Below, piece by piece: positions 1 through 5,613 of a DNA stretch of 9,099 bases. The translations under genes were made by a program, and so were the position numbers. The notes under the pieces were generated by a model that saw only the letters and a program-made list of their open reading frames with translations, made no database searches and was not told the origin of the DNA. Position 1 is the stretch's first letter. Each line of letters begins with the position of its first letter. Source of the DNA: Treponema sp. (GTDB lineage: Bacteria; Spirochaetota; Spirochaetia; Treponematales; Breznakiellaceae); contig JAITAI010000094.1 of assembly GCA_031284195.1 (NCBI GenBank), positions 1-9,099 on the forward strand. The letters run 5' to 3'.

Positions 1-78
1 TACTTTTTGCCAAATGGATTTTGCATTATATATAACTTGCCCCATAATCAGCGACATTACGGAAAAAACGGCACAAAA

Positions 79-95
79 TATACATGTTATGTATA
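79..95. promoter_or_regulatory. Short inverted repeat, 7-bp arms
   Basis: TATACAT (79-85) and ATGTATA (89-95) are exact inverted copies around GTT. A second dyad lies close by, ATAGCCC (111-117) and GGGCTAT (121-127) around TAG. Both could be protein-binding sites or small RNA stems. They sit about 260-310 bases before the first gene, so a link to that operon is uncertain. Confidence 0.3.
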
Positions 96-147
96 CTATT
101 TTAGACATATATAGCCCTAGGGGCTATTCTTCAAATACCTTATAGGT

Positions 148-184
148 GGGGCTGTTTCAAAAGGTCAAAGTTTGAAACAGCCTC
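148..184. repeat. Intergenic stem-loop repeat, copy 1
   Basis: GGCTGTTTCAAA (150-161) pairs perfectly with TTTGAAACAGCC (171-182) around a 9-base loop, and the stem can be lengthened by a G-T wobble and a G-C pair. The core GGCTGTTTC / GAAACAGCC recurs in the hairpin at 5384-5422, and the loops also resemble each other (both contain CAAAG). This suggests a dispersed repeat family. No T-run follows on either side, so this copy is not a standard intrinsic terminator, although it might end transcription of a gene to the left of the window. Confidence 0.6.
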
Positions 185-294
185 AGGTAATCATAAAAAT
201 CGAAGTAATCCGCACCTTATAATGGCCCTCACCCAAAGTCATGGGGGATGTAAAAAATTGGCCTTCAAAAATTATACAAAAAATCAGAAAAATA

Positions 295-323
295 TTGCAA
301 ACCCTGAGGCGTCGATCTACACT
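295..323 (+). promoter_or_regulatory. Candidate promoter of the sugar operon
   Basis: TTGCAA (295-300) and TACACT (318-323) each match four of six consensus bases of the -35 and -10 boxes and are separated by exactly 17 bases. Transcription would start near 330, inside the palindrome at 330-345, which fits repression by blocking. A second -10-like box, TATACT at 360-365, is a better single match but has no good -35 partner. If used, it would leave a leader of only about 17 bases, and the palindrome would cover its -35 region. Confidence 0.45.
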
Positions 324-329
324 GATCAT

Positions 330-345
330 AGTGTTACGTAACACT
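330..345. promoter_or_regulatory. Probable LacI-family operator
   Basis: AGTGTTACGTAACACT is a perfect 16-bp palindrome with a central CG step, the usual form of operators bound by LacI/GalR-family dimers, whose hinge helix wedges a leucine into the central CG. It lies directly after the candidate -10 box and 43 bases before the GH13 start codon. The natural candidate ligand is the LacI-type protein encoded at 5614-6687, which converges on this operon. The palindrome is seen directly; the pairing with that protein is inferred. Confidence 0.6.
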
Positions 346-388
346 TACCGAGATGATTTTATACTAAAATGAATTAAAAGGAAGCATC

Positions 389-1957
389 ATGCCTACATGG
401 CTTGAAGACGCGGTTTTTTATGAAATTTATCCCCAATCCTTTCTGGATACCAATGGGGACGGAATTGGGGATTTTGAAGGGATCCTTCGAAAACTCGATT
501 ATATCAAAAACCTGGGTTGTAACGCATTGTGGATCAACCCTTGCTTTGATTCGCCTTTCAAAGATGGGGGCTACGATGTGCGGGATTATAAAAAGACGGC
601 TCCCCGTTACGGTACCAACGATGAACTGAAGCGGATCTTTATCGAGGCCCACCAGCGAGGCATCCGGGTCCTGTTGGATTTGGTTCCCGGACACACTTCA
701 GAGGAGCATCCCTGGTTTATCGAAAGTAGCAAGGCCAAGCCGAACGAATACTGGAACCGGTTTATCTGGACGGATCACTGTTTCAAACGGGCTGAGGGTC
801 TTGGTTTTATTGGCGGAGAATCGGAACGGGCAGCTACCTATATCATCAACTTTTTTAAGTGCCAACCTGCCCTGAACTACGGCTTCCTCAAACCAAAAGA
901 GGATTGGCAGTTGCCCCTGGATCATCCTGATTGTATGGCCACCTGGGAAGCGATGAAAGAGGTGATGCGATTCTGGCTGGATGCAGGGTGCGATGGTTTC
1001 CGGGTGGATATGGCGGGATCCCTGGTGAAATTTGACGACGCGGACAAAAGCGGAACCCAGTCAATGTGGCGGACTATCAGGGCAATGCTTGACGCGGAAT
1101 ATCCCGAAGCCGTGCTGGTCTCGGAATGGAGTTGTCCTAAGCAGGCGATTGGCGGGGGCTTCCATGTGGATTTTTTCCTTGACTTTACGGAAAACCGGGG
1201 AGGCTACCGGAGTCTGTTCCGCAATTATGCCAAAAACAATACCGGGAGCGGTGATACGAGCTTTTTTAAAGCCGGGGCAAAGGGGAATATACACACGTTC
1301 CTTGATGAATATCTGGATCATTATGAGGCTACCAAGGACAAGGGGTATATTAGCCTGGTTACGGGAAATCACGATACGATCCGCCTAGCCTATACCCTGA
1401 ATCCCCGGGAACTTGCCTTGGCCTACGGTTTTATCTTTACCATGCCTGGGGTTCCTTTCCTGTACTATGGGGATGAAATCGGGATGCGATACCTCCCGCT
1501 GCCAACCAAGGAAGGAGGCTATTTTCGGACCGGTTCCCGGACGCCTATGCAGTGGAAGGCCGGTAAGAACCTGGGGTTTTCAGATGCGGCAACGGACAAG
1601 CTCTACCTGCCGGTAGACCTTTCCCCGGACGCGCCTACGGTGGAAGCCCAGGAACAAGACCCTGGTTCCCTGCTCTCCACGGTAAAGGCCCTTTTAAAAC
1701 TGCGGCACGAGCATCCGGATCTGCAATCCAAGGCGAATCTTGAAATTGTGTATCCTCAAGACAAGTCTTCAAGCCCGGGGCCCTTGGTGTACCGGCGGGG
1801 CAATTTCCTTGTGGCGGTAAATCCTGACCGGGCCGCAAAAAGCATCCCCCTTCCGTGGAAGGTTCTCAAAGAAACGGTCTATTCCATCGGACCGTGTAGT
1901 ATAAGCGGCGATACCTGCCGTATGGAAGGACAAAGTTTCGGGGTTTGGGGTCTCTAA
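389..1957 (+). CDS. GH13 alpha-glucosidase / trehalose-synthase-like enzyme
   Basis: Cytoplasmic glycoside hydrolase family 13 enzyme of 522 residues, without a signal peptide. The N-terminal half is the (beta/alpha)8 barrel: YEIYPQSF near residue 11, a DTNGDGIGD loop (20-28) typical of oligo-1,6-glucosidases and trehalose synthases, region I DLVPGH (97-102), QPALN (159-163), the nucleophile D207 in GFRVD, the acid/base E246 in VSEW, and the transition-state pair H328-D329 in GNHD. SRTPMQW (383-389) and the closing beta domain also fit that group. Region I has Gly where most members have Asn. The start is supported by AAGGAAG at 378-384, four bases upstream. As first gene of an ABC importer operon it probably hydrolyses or rearranges the imported alpha-glucoside. 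The exact substrate (maltose, isomaltose, trehalose, sucrose or another) cannot be decided from sequence alone. Confidence 0.88.
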   Translation: MPTWLEDAVFYEIYPQSFLDTNGDGIGDFEGILRKLDYIKNLGCNALWINPCFDSPFKDGGYDVRDYKKTAPRYGTNDELKRIFIEAHQRGIRVLLDLVPGHTSEEHPWFIESSKAKPNEYWNRFIWTDHCFKRAEGLGFIGGESERAATYIINFFKCQPALNYGFLKPKEDWQLPLDHPDCMATWEAMKEVMRFWLDAGCDGFRVDMAGSLVKFDDADKSGTQSMWRTIRAMLDAEYPEAVLVSEWSCPKQAIGGGFHVDFFLDFTENRGGYRSLFRNYAKNNTGSGDTSFFKAGAKGNIHTFLDEYLDHYEATKDKGYISLVTGNHDTIRLAYTLNPRELALAYGFIFTMPGVPFLYYGDEIGMRYLPLPTKEGGYFRTGSRTPMQWKAGKNLGFSDAATDKLYLPVDLSPDAPTVEAQEQDPGSLLSTVKALLKLRHEHPDLQSKANLEIVYPQDKSSSPGPLVYRRGNFLVAVNPDRAAKSIPLPWKVLKETVYSIGPCSISGDTCRMEGQSFGVWGL

Positions 1958-1970
1958 AACAGGTTTTTAC

Positions 1971-2002
1971 CGCTGGTCATCACCAGGAGGAATGTACCAG
2001 CG
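1971..2002 (+). promoter_or_regulatory. Intercistronic leader with competing hairpins
   Basis: In the 85-base gap before the lipoprotein gene, CGCTGGT (1971-1977) pairs with ACCAGCG (1996-2002). Its inner part CTGGT (1973-1977) could instead pair with ACCAG (1982-1986). The two folds exclude each other. An AGGAGG lies at 1985-1990 between the arms, but it is only one base from the ATG at 1992, too close for normal initiation. The structure may tune translation or mRNA stability, or be chance. Confidence 0.35.
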
Positions 2003-2014
2003 CTTATTTTTATA

Positions 2015-2031
2015 TGGTGCTAGTAACACCA
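2015..2031. promoter_or_regulatory. Operator-like dyad before the lipoprotein gene
   Basis: TGGTG (2015-2019) and CACCA (2027-2031) are inverted copies, with a further TA/TA pair inside and a single central G at 2023. The right half contains GTAACAC (2023-2029), identical to the right half of the palindrome at 330-345. It may be an auxiliary site for the same repressor, or an RNA stem next to the ribosome binding site. The spacing is odd rather than even, so binding is less certain than at 330-345. Confidence 0.35.
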
Positions 2032-2037
2032 AGGAGG
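2031..2037 (+). promoter_or_regulatory. Ribosome binding site of the lipoprotein gene
   Basis: AAGGAGG, a near-perfect Shine-Dalgarno sequence, ends five bases before the ATG at 2043. It decides the start: the in-frame ATG at 1992 would add 17 residues before the signal peptide and lacks a properly spaced site. Confidence 0.85.
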
Positions 2038-2042
2038 TTCTT

Positions 2043-3527
2043 ATGAAAAGGATTATTCGTGTATTGGTTGCGGTATGTATGATCGCCGCCATAGTTTCAA
2101 GCTGTTCCAAAAAATCCGTTGCGGATAGAGGGTATGACATTTACCTTTTTAATGCCAAAGGGGAAAACGCCGCCCAAGTGGAGGCTATGGCCAAGGCGTA
2201 TCAGGAAGCCACCGGAGTACGGGTTAAGACCTTTTCCATCGGGGCAGGCGCGGATCAGAGCGCTCCTATGAATACGGAAATGAATTCAAAAAACATGCCC
2301 ACTATCTTTTCAGTGCAGGGGATCAACAACCTCGCCATGTGGCTTGAAGGGGGGTATGTGCAGGATTTTGCTAAGGTAGAAAATAACCCCCCCTTTTCCA
2401 AACTTGCCCAGGATATCGTGCCGGAGCTCAGGCTCACCTTGGGAGGAACGACTAATTACGGTATTCCCTACAACCTGGAAGGTTACGGCTATATCGTGGA
2501 TAAAAAAATGCTCGCTGAACTTTTCGGCCTTTCTGATGTAACGGAGCTTATTAAAGACATCAAGACTGCAAGCTATAGCGAATGGGAAGGCTTCATTACC
2601 GGGATAGACAACTGGATCCAAAATAATCCCACTGGACCGGTTCAGGTGAGCGGAAAAACCTACAACCTGGCCACGTCGAAAACAGCCCTTACCGGTACCT
2701 TGACCGGGGTTATTGCCCTTATGGGATCCCAACGATGGACCTATGGGGATCACCTGGTCAATGTAGCCCTCAACGCGACGTTTACCACCATCAACGACTC
2801 CCTCAACGCCAAGGAAGCGGACATACGCCGCATCCGGGGACCCCTCGTGGCGTATGCCAAGGCCCTGGATTTCAAGACTAGACATTTGGCGGGGAAAAAC
2901 GGACCGGCTCACCGGGGGCAGGACCTGGTATCGGACGCGAACTTCGGGTATGACCAGGCAGTGCAGCTATTTGCCGAAGGAAAGGCCCTGCTCCTCAAAC
3001 AGGGCAATTGGGCTTACAACAATATCCTTACGGTGAACAAGGACGTCGCGGAGCGACTCTATTTCCTTCCGGTTAAAATGCCCTTTACCGCCAGTGATAT
3101 TACCGCGCAGGGTATGAGTATTGAAAAGATGGAGAGGTCCATACCGGTTTTTGTGCCGAATTACTATACGGTCAACGCCCTGTGTGCTGAAGAAGAAAAA
3201 CAGAAGGCCTATGATTTCCTTGTATGGATGAATACCTCCCCAGAGGGACAGCGGTTCATCATAGAAGACATGGCGTTTATTCCCTATAATGCGGACGCGA
3301 CCGTAACCAAGGTGCCGAATTCTCTGGGGAACTCTATTCTAGAATACATGAAGACCGGAGATACCCTGGGAGACCGTTGGCACGGCGCTCCAGGCCCCTG
3401 GGCAGGAGACGGCTTAGGCGCGTTATTAATGGAACAGTACCTTATAAAACCGGAATGGACTCAGGAAGATTACGAACGTATCGCTGATTACGGTGTAGAC
3501 AAATGGATAGAACTACTCAATCAGTAG
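2043..3527 (+). CDS. ABC sugar-binding lipoprotein (family 1)
   Basis: Extracellular solute-binding protein of 494 residues, the high-affinity sugar receptor of the importer encoded downstream. From the chosen start the protein begins MKRIIRVLV, followed by a hydrophobic stretch and IVSSC. Cys21 is the likely lipidated residue, giving a protein anchored outside the cytoplasmic membrane. The lipobox has Val at -3 and Ser at -2 and -1, looser than the usual LAGC and of the sort seen in spirochaetes. Further signs of the family are the early DIYLFNAKGE strand, a long two-lobe domain, AYDFLVWMNTSPEGQRF near the C-terminus, and a closing segment rich in Trp. The gene follows the GH13 gene by 85 bases and precedes two permease genes. 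Sugar specificity is not visible; an oligosaccharide is most likely given the GH13 partner. Confidence 0.87.
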   Translation: MKRIIRVLVAVCMIAAIVSSCSKKSVADRGYDIYLFNAKGENAAQVEAMAKAYQEATGVRVKTFSIGAGADQSAPMNTEMNSKNMPTIFSVQGINNLAMWLEGGYVQDFAKVENNPPFSKLAQDIVPELRLTLGGTTNYGIPYNLEGYGYIVDKKMLAELFGLSDVTELIKDIKTASYSEWEGFITGIDNWIQNNPTGPVQVSGKTYNLATSKTALTGTLTGVIALMGSQRWTYGDHLVNVALNATFTTINDSLNAKEADIRRIRGPLVAYAKALDFKTRHLAGKNGPAHRGQDLVSDANFGYDQAVQLFAEGKALLLKQGNWAYNNILTVNKDVAERLYFLPVKMPFTASDITAQGMSIEKMERSIPVFVPNYYTVNALCAEEEKQKAYDFLVWMNTSPEGQRFIIEDMAFIPYNADATVTKVPNSLGNSILEYMKTGDTLGDRWHGAPGPWAGDGLGALLMEQYLIKPEWTQEDYERIADYGVDKWIELLNQ

Positions 3528-3535
3528 TTCCCCGT

Positions 3536-3559
3536 CTCTGCCGTCCATACGCGGCAGAG
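3536..3559 (+). promoter_or_regulatory. Hairpin between receptor and permease genes
   Basis: CTCTGCCG (3536-3543) pairs perfectly with CGGCAGAG (3552-3559) around an 8-base loop. The stem starts nine bases after the lipoprotein stop codon. No T-run follows, and the next gene has a good ribosome binding site, so it is not a terminator. Placed between a binding-protein gene and its permease genes, such a stem can protect the upstream mRNA and raise the level of the receptor over the membrane parts, as REP sequences do after malE in E. coli. That role is inferred. Confidence 0.55.
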
Positions 3560-3586
3560 GTACAGCGATCGCCTTGGAGGATTAGG

Positions 3587-4519
3587 ATGCTTGTGAAAAA
3601 AAACAAATCCATATATGTAACATGGTTTTGGCCTTTTGTGATTCCGGCGCTGGTATTTTTTATCGTGGTAATTGTACTTCCCTTTATAGTCGGCGTGTTC
3701 AATTCCTTTACCGTGTGGCGGGGTAGTTATTACTTTAACCCCGTAACCAGGACCAGAGCGGAAAACGTATTTGAGGCAATCAACGGAATAAGCAACTATA
3801 GTAACGCCCTGAAAGACGTGCGGTTCATCCAAGCCTTGTGGTACACGGTCCGCTATACCCTGATTGCGGTGGTAGTCATAAACGTGGTGTCTCTTTCCCT
3901 GGCCCTGCTGATCAACAAGATGACCACGACCATAGCGGGAATTTTTCGTACCGTGTTTTTCCTGCCCAATATGCTGGGGGGGCTTGCGCTGGGGTACATC
4001 TTTCAGTTTATCTTTCAGGTGGTTTTTACCGATATGATTTTCAGTCCTCAAGGGATCATCCATATCGAAGCCCTGCGTTATATGACCCAGCACAGCGTGA
4101 AAGCCCTGTTTGCCCTGGTGTTCCTGACTACCTGGCAATCTTCGGGGTACATGATGTTGATCTACATTGCGGGACTTAACACCATTCCCAAGGATTACTA
4201 CGAGGCCGCGAGCATAGACGGTTCTTCTCCGTGGCATACTTTCTGGAAAATAACCGTTCCCATGCTCATGCCTTCTTTTACGGTGGTGCTTTTTACGACC
4301 CTTTCCAGCAGTTTCAAACTGCTGGATCAAAACGTAGCCCTGACCGATGGAAACTTTAACACCCGGATGCTGGCCTACCAGATTCTTCGAACCATACGGG
4401 ACTCTAACCCCTCGGATTACGGCAAAGCCCAGGCTCAGGCAGTGATATTCTTCATTTTGGTCGCGGTGATTACCCTGACCCAGGTGTATCTTACCAAAAA
4501 GAAGGAGATTGAAGCATGA
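3587..4519 (+). CDS. ABC sugar permease, MalF type
   Basis: Integral membrane subunit of 310 residues of a carbohydrate importer (CUT1 type, binding-protein-dependent transport domain). Six hydrophobic segments are visible at roughly residues 14-36, 85-109, 118-146, 173-197, 226-245 and 285-302. The cytoplasmic EAA loop that docks the ATPase is clear: EAASIDGSSPWHTFWKITVP at 206-225. The start at 3587 is preferred because TGGAGG (3575-3580) lies six bases upstream and the protein then begins MLVKKNK before the first membrane segment. A longer frame from 3503 would overlap the lipoprotein gene and add a non-hydrophobic, unlikely N-terminus. The last bases overlap the next permease gene. Its partner in the heterodimer is the product of 4516-5367. 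Confidence 0.9.
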   Translation: MLVKKNKSIYVTWFWPFVIPALVFFIVVIVLPFIVGVFNSFTVWRGSYYFNPVTRTRAENVFEAINGISNYSNALKDVRFIQALWYTVRYTLIAVVVINVVSLSLALLINKMTTTIAGIFRTVFFLPNMLGGLALGYIFQFIFQVVFTDMIFSPQGIIHIEALRYMTQHSVKALFALVFLTTWQSSGYMMLIYIAGLNTIPKDYYEAASIDGSSPWHTFWKITVPMLMPSFTVVLFTTLSSSFKLLDQNVALTDGNFNTRMLAYQILRTIRDSNPSDYGKAQAQAVIFFILVAVITLTQVYLTKKKEIEA

Positions 4520-5367
4520 AAACCAAATCCTATTTCCGGGTACAGTACATACAGGCAGGGGTCCGTTACGCTCTTATGAGCGCCGGGGCTTTGTTAACCC
4601 TTTCGCCCCTGTGGATACTCCTGGTTAATGCTTTTAAACCTCAAACCCGGATTGTAGATAACCCTATCGCGCCGCCTGTACAGCTTGATTTCCAGTACAT
4701 CAGTAACGCCCTAGGGCAGCTTCAGTTTCTCAAATCCATAGGGTTTACTTTCTTTATCACCTTTCTTGCGGTAGTACTGATTGTGCTGCTTTCGTCTATG
4801 GCCGCATGGATCATGGTGCGGAGCAAGCTCAAAATGGCAGGATTTATATTTATGGCCTTTGTGGCGGCCATGCTTATCCCTTTCCAGGCTATTATGTACC
4901 CCCTGATCCAGTTTTTTGATGCGATAGGGCTTAAAAACCTGGGAGGGCTTATCCTGATGTACGGGGGATTCGGGCTTTCCATGTCGATATTCCTCTACCA
5001 CGGTTTTGTAAAGTCTGTGCCTTTGGAGGTTGAGGAAGCGGCGTTCATAGACGGAGCCCATATCTTGCAGATGTTTTTTCTGATTGTAATGCCTCTTTTA
5101 AAATCCATTACCGTAACGGTAATCATCATCAACGCCATGTGGATCTGGAACGATTACCTTTTACCCTTCCTGGTAATCGGTAATTCGGAAAATAAGACCC
5201 TGGTGCTTTCCCTGTATTTCGCCCAGATCCTCGCAGGTCAGTACGGTAATCCTTGGCAGCTTATTTTCCCTGCGGTCTTGGTTACCATTACCCCCATCGT
5301 GGTGGTGTTCCTTTTCCTGCAAAAATTCATTGTCAAGGGAATAAGCGCCGGTGCGGTGAAGGGGTAA
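4516..5367 (+). CDS. ABC sugar permease, MalG type
   Basis: Second membrane subunit of the importer, 283 residues. Hydrophobic segments lie at about 18-38, 75-100, 106-130, 143-165, 196-219 and 250-270. The EAA loop is EEAAFIDGAHILQMFFLIV (173-191), followed by MPLLKS. The C-terminus FIVKGISAGAVKG is the typical ending of MalG-type subunits. The start overlaps the previous stop in ATGA (4516-4519), which points to translational coupling and equal amounts of the two permeases; AAGGAG at 4502-4507 gives it its own ribosome binding site. No ATPase gene follows, so a shared MsmK/UgpC-type ATPase encoded elsewhere is expected. Confidence 0.9.
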   Translation: MKTKSYFRVQYIQAGVRYALMSAGALLTLSPLWILLVNAFKPQTRIVDNPIAPPVQLDFQYISNALGQLQFLKSIGFTFFITFLAVVLIVLLSSMAAWIMVRSKLKMAGFIFMAFVAAMLIPFQAIMYPLIQFFDAIGLKNLGGLILMYGGFGLSMSIFLYHGFVKSVPLEVEEAAFIDGAHILQMFFLIVMPLLKSITVTVIIINAMWIWNDYLLPFLVIGNSENKTLVLSLYFAQILAGQYGNPWQLIFPAVLVTITPIVVVFLFLQKFIVKGISAGAVKG

Positions 5368-5383
5368 TCAAAAAAGGATGTTT

Positions 5384-5422
5384 GCTAAGGCTGTTTCAGA
5401 ATGGCAAAGAAACAGCCTTAGC
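5384..5422 (+). terminator. Stem-loop ending the sugar operon, repeat copy 2
   Basis: GCTAAGGCTGTTTC (5384-5397) pairs perfectly over 14 bp with GAAACAGCCTTAGC (5409-5422) around an 11-base loop. It begins 16 bases after the last stop codon and is the most stable simple stem in the window. Only three T residues follow, so termination may be weak, or the stem may mainly protect the 3' end of the mRNA. On the other strand a run of six T lies eight bases beyond the stem, so it could also act on transcripts coming from the repressor gene. The core matches the repeat at 148-184. Confidence 0.6.
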
Positions 5423-5433
5423 TTTAAGGGAAC

Positions 5434-5518
5434 AAGCAGAGGTGAGGATGATTTTTCGGGAGCCGGTTTCGTCGGCCTTTAGTCCGTCTTCACCTGAGTT
5501 TTGAAACCGGCTCTGCTT
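5434..5518. other. Structured intergenic segment
   Basis: The 246-base gap between the convergent operon and repressor gene contains more pairing than expected for spacer. AAGCAGAG (5434-5441) pairs with CTCTGCTT (5511-5518). Inside, GCCGGTTTC (5462-5470) pairs with GAAACCGGC (5503-5511), the two sharing C5511. AGGTGA (5440-5445) could alternatively pair with TCACCT (5490-5495). I see no convincing coding frame. It may be a bidirectional termination region, a decayed repeat, or a small RNA. Confidence 0.35.
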
Positions 5519-5613
5519 AAAACGGTTTTGCAGAATCCTTCCCCTTGGGTGAAAAACCGGTAGGAGCTTTTTGACGTTACTAGGGCGGTTTCTCCTTGAA
5601 ACGAAATTAGAGA

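Larger units (their letters stand above)
1..388. other. Gene-free upstream region with several dyads
   Basis: No open frame here has a credible start, ribosome binding site or protein-like composition. The stretch is AT-rich and carries two short inverted repeats (79-95 and 111-127), a repeat hairpin (148-184), a candidate promoter (295-323) and a perfect palindrome (330-345). The part left of about position 185 may belong to the 3' end of a gene outside the window. The part right of about 290 is the control region of the GH13-ABC operon. Between 185 and 290 I see only AT-rich sequence with no convincing site. Confidence 0.7.

Noticed and set aside
7..36. Promoter-like pair TTGCCA and TATAAC with an 18-base spacer
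   Set aside because: It is in a very AT-rich stretch where such matches arise by chance, and no gene follows within 350 bases.
1992..2042. Longer N-terminus for the lipoprotein
   Set aside because: AGGAGG is only one base from the ATG at 1992, and the extra 17 residues would precede a complete signal peptide that has its own ideal ribosome binding site.
2310..2912. Open frame on the minus strand, 200 codons
   Set aside because: It is antisense to the well-supported lipoprotein gene and has no family signature or convincing ribosome binding site.
3503..3586. Longer N-terminus for the first permease, overlapping the lipoprotein gene
   Set aside because: The added 28 residues are polar and Arg-rich, run through the intercistronic hairpin, and the ATG at 3587 has a good ribosome binding site.
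3521..4330. Long open frame on the minus strand, 269 codons
   Set aside because: It lies antisense to the first permease gene, is rich in His, Arg, Gln and Gly as expected from the complement of membrane-protein codons, and shows no recognisable motif.
5573..5583. Partial match to the operator half-site (CTAGTAAC on the minus strand)
   Set aside because: There is no inverted partner nearby, and AGTAAC-like strings also occur within the coding sequences.
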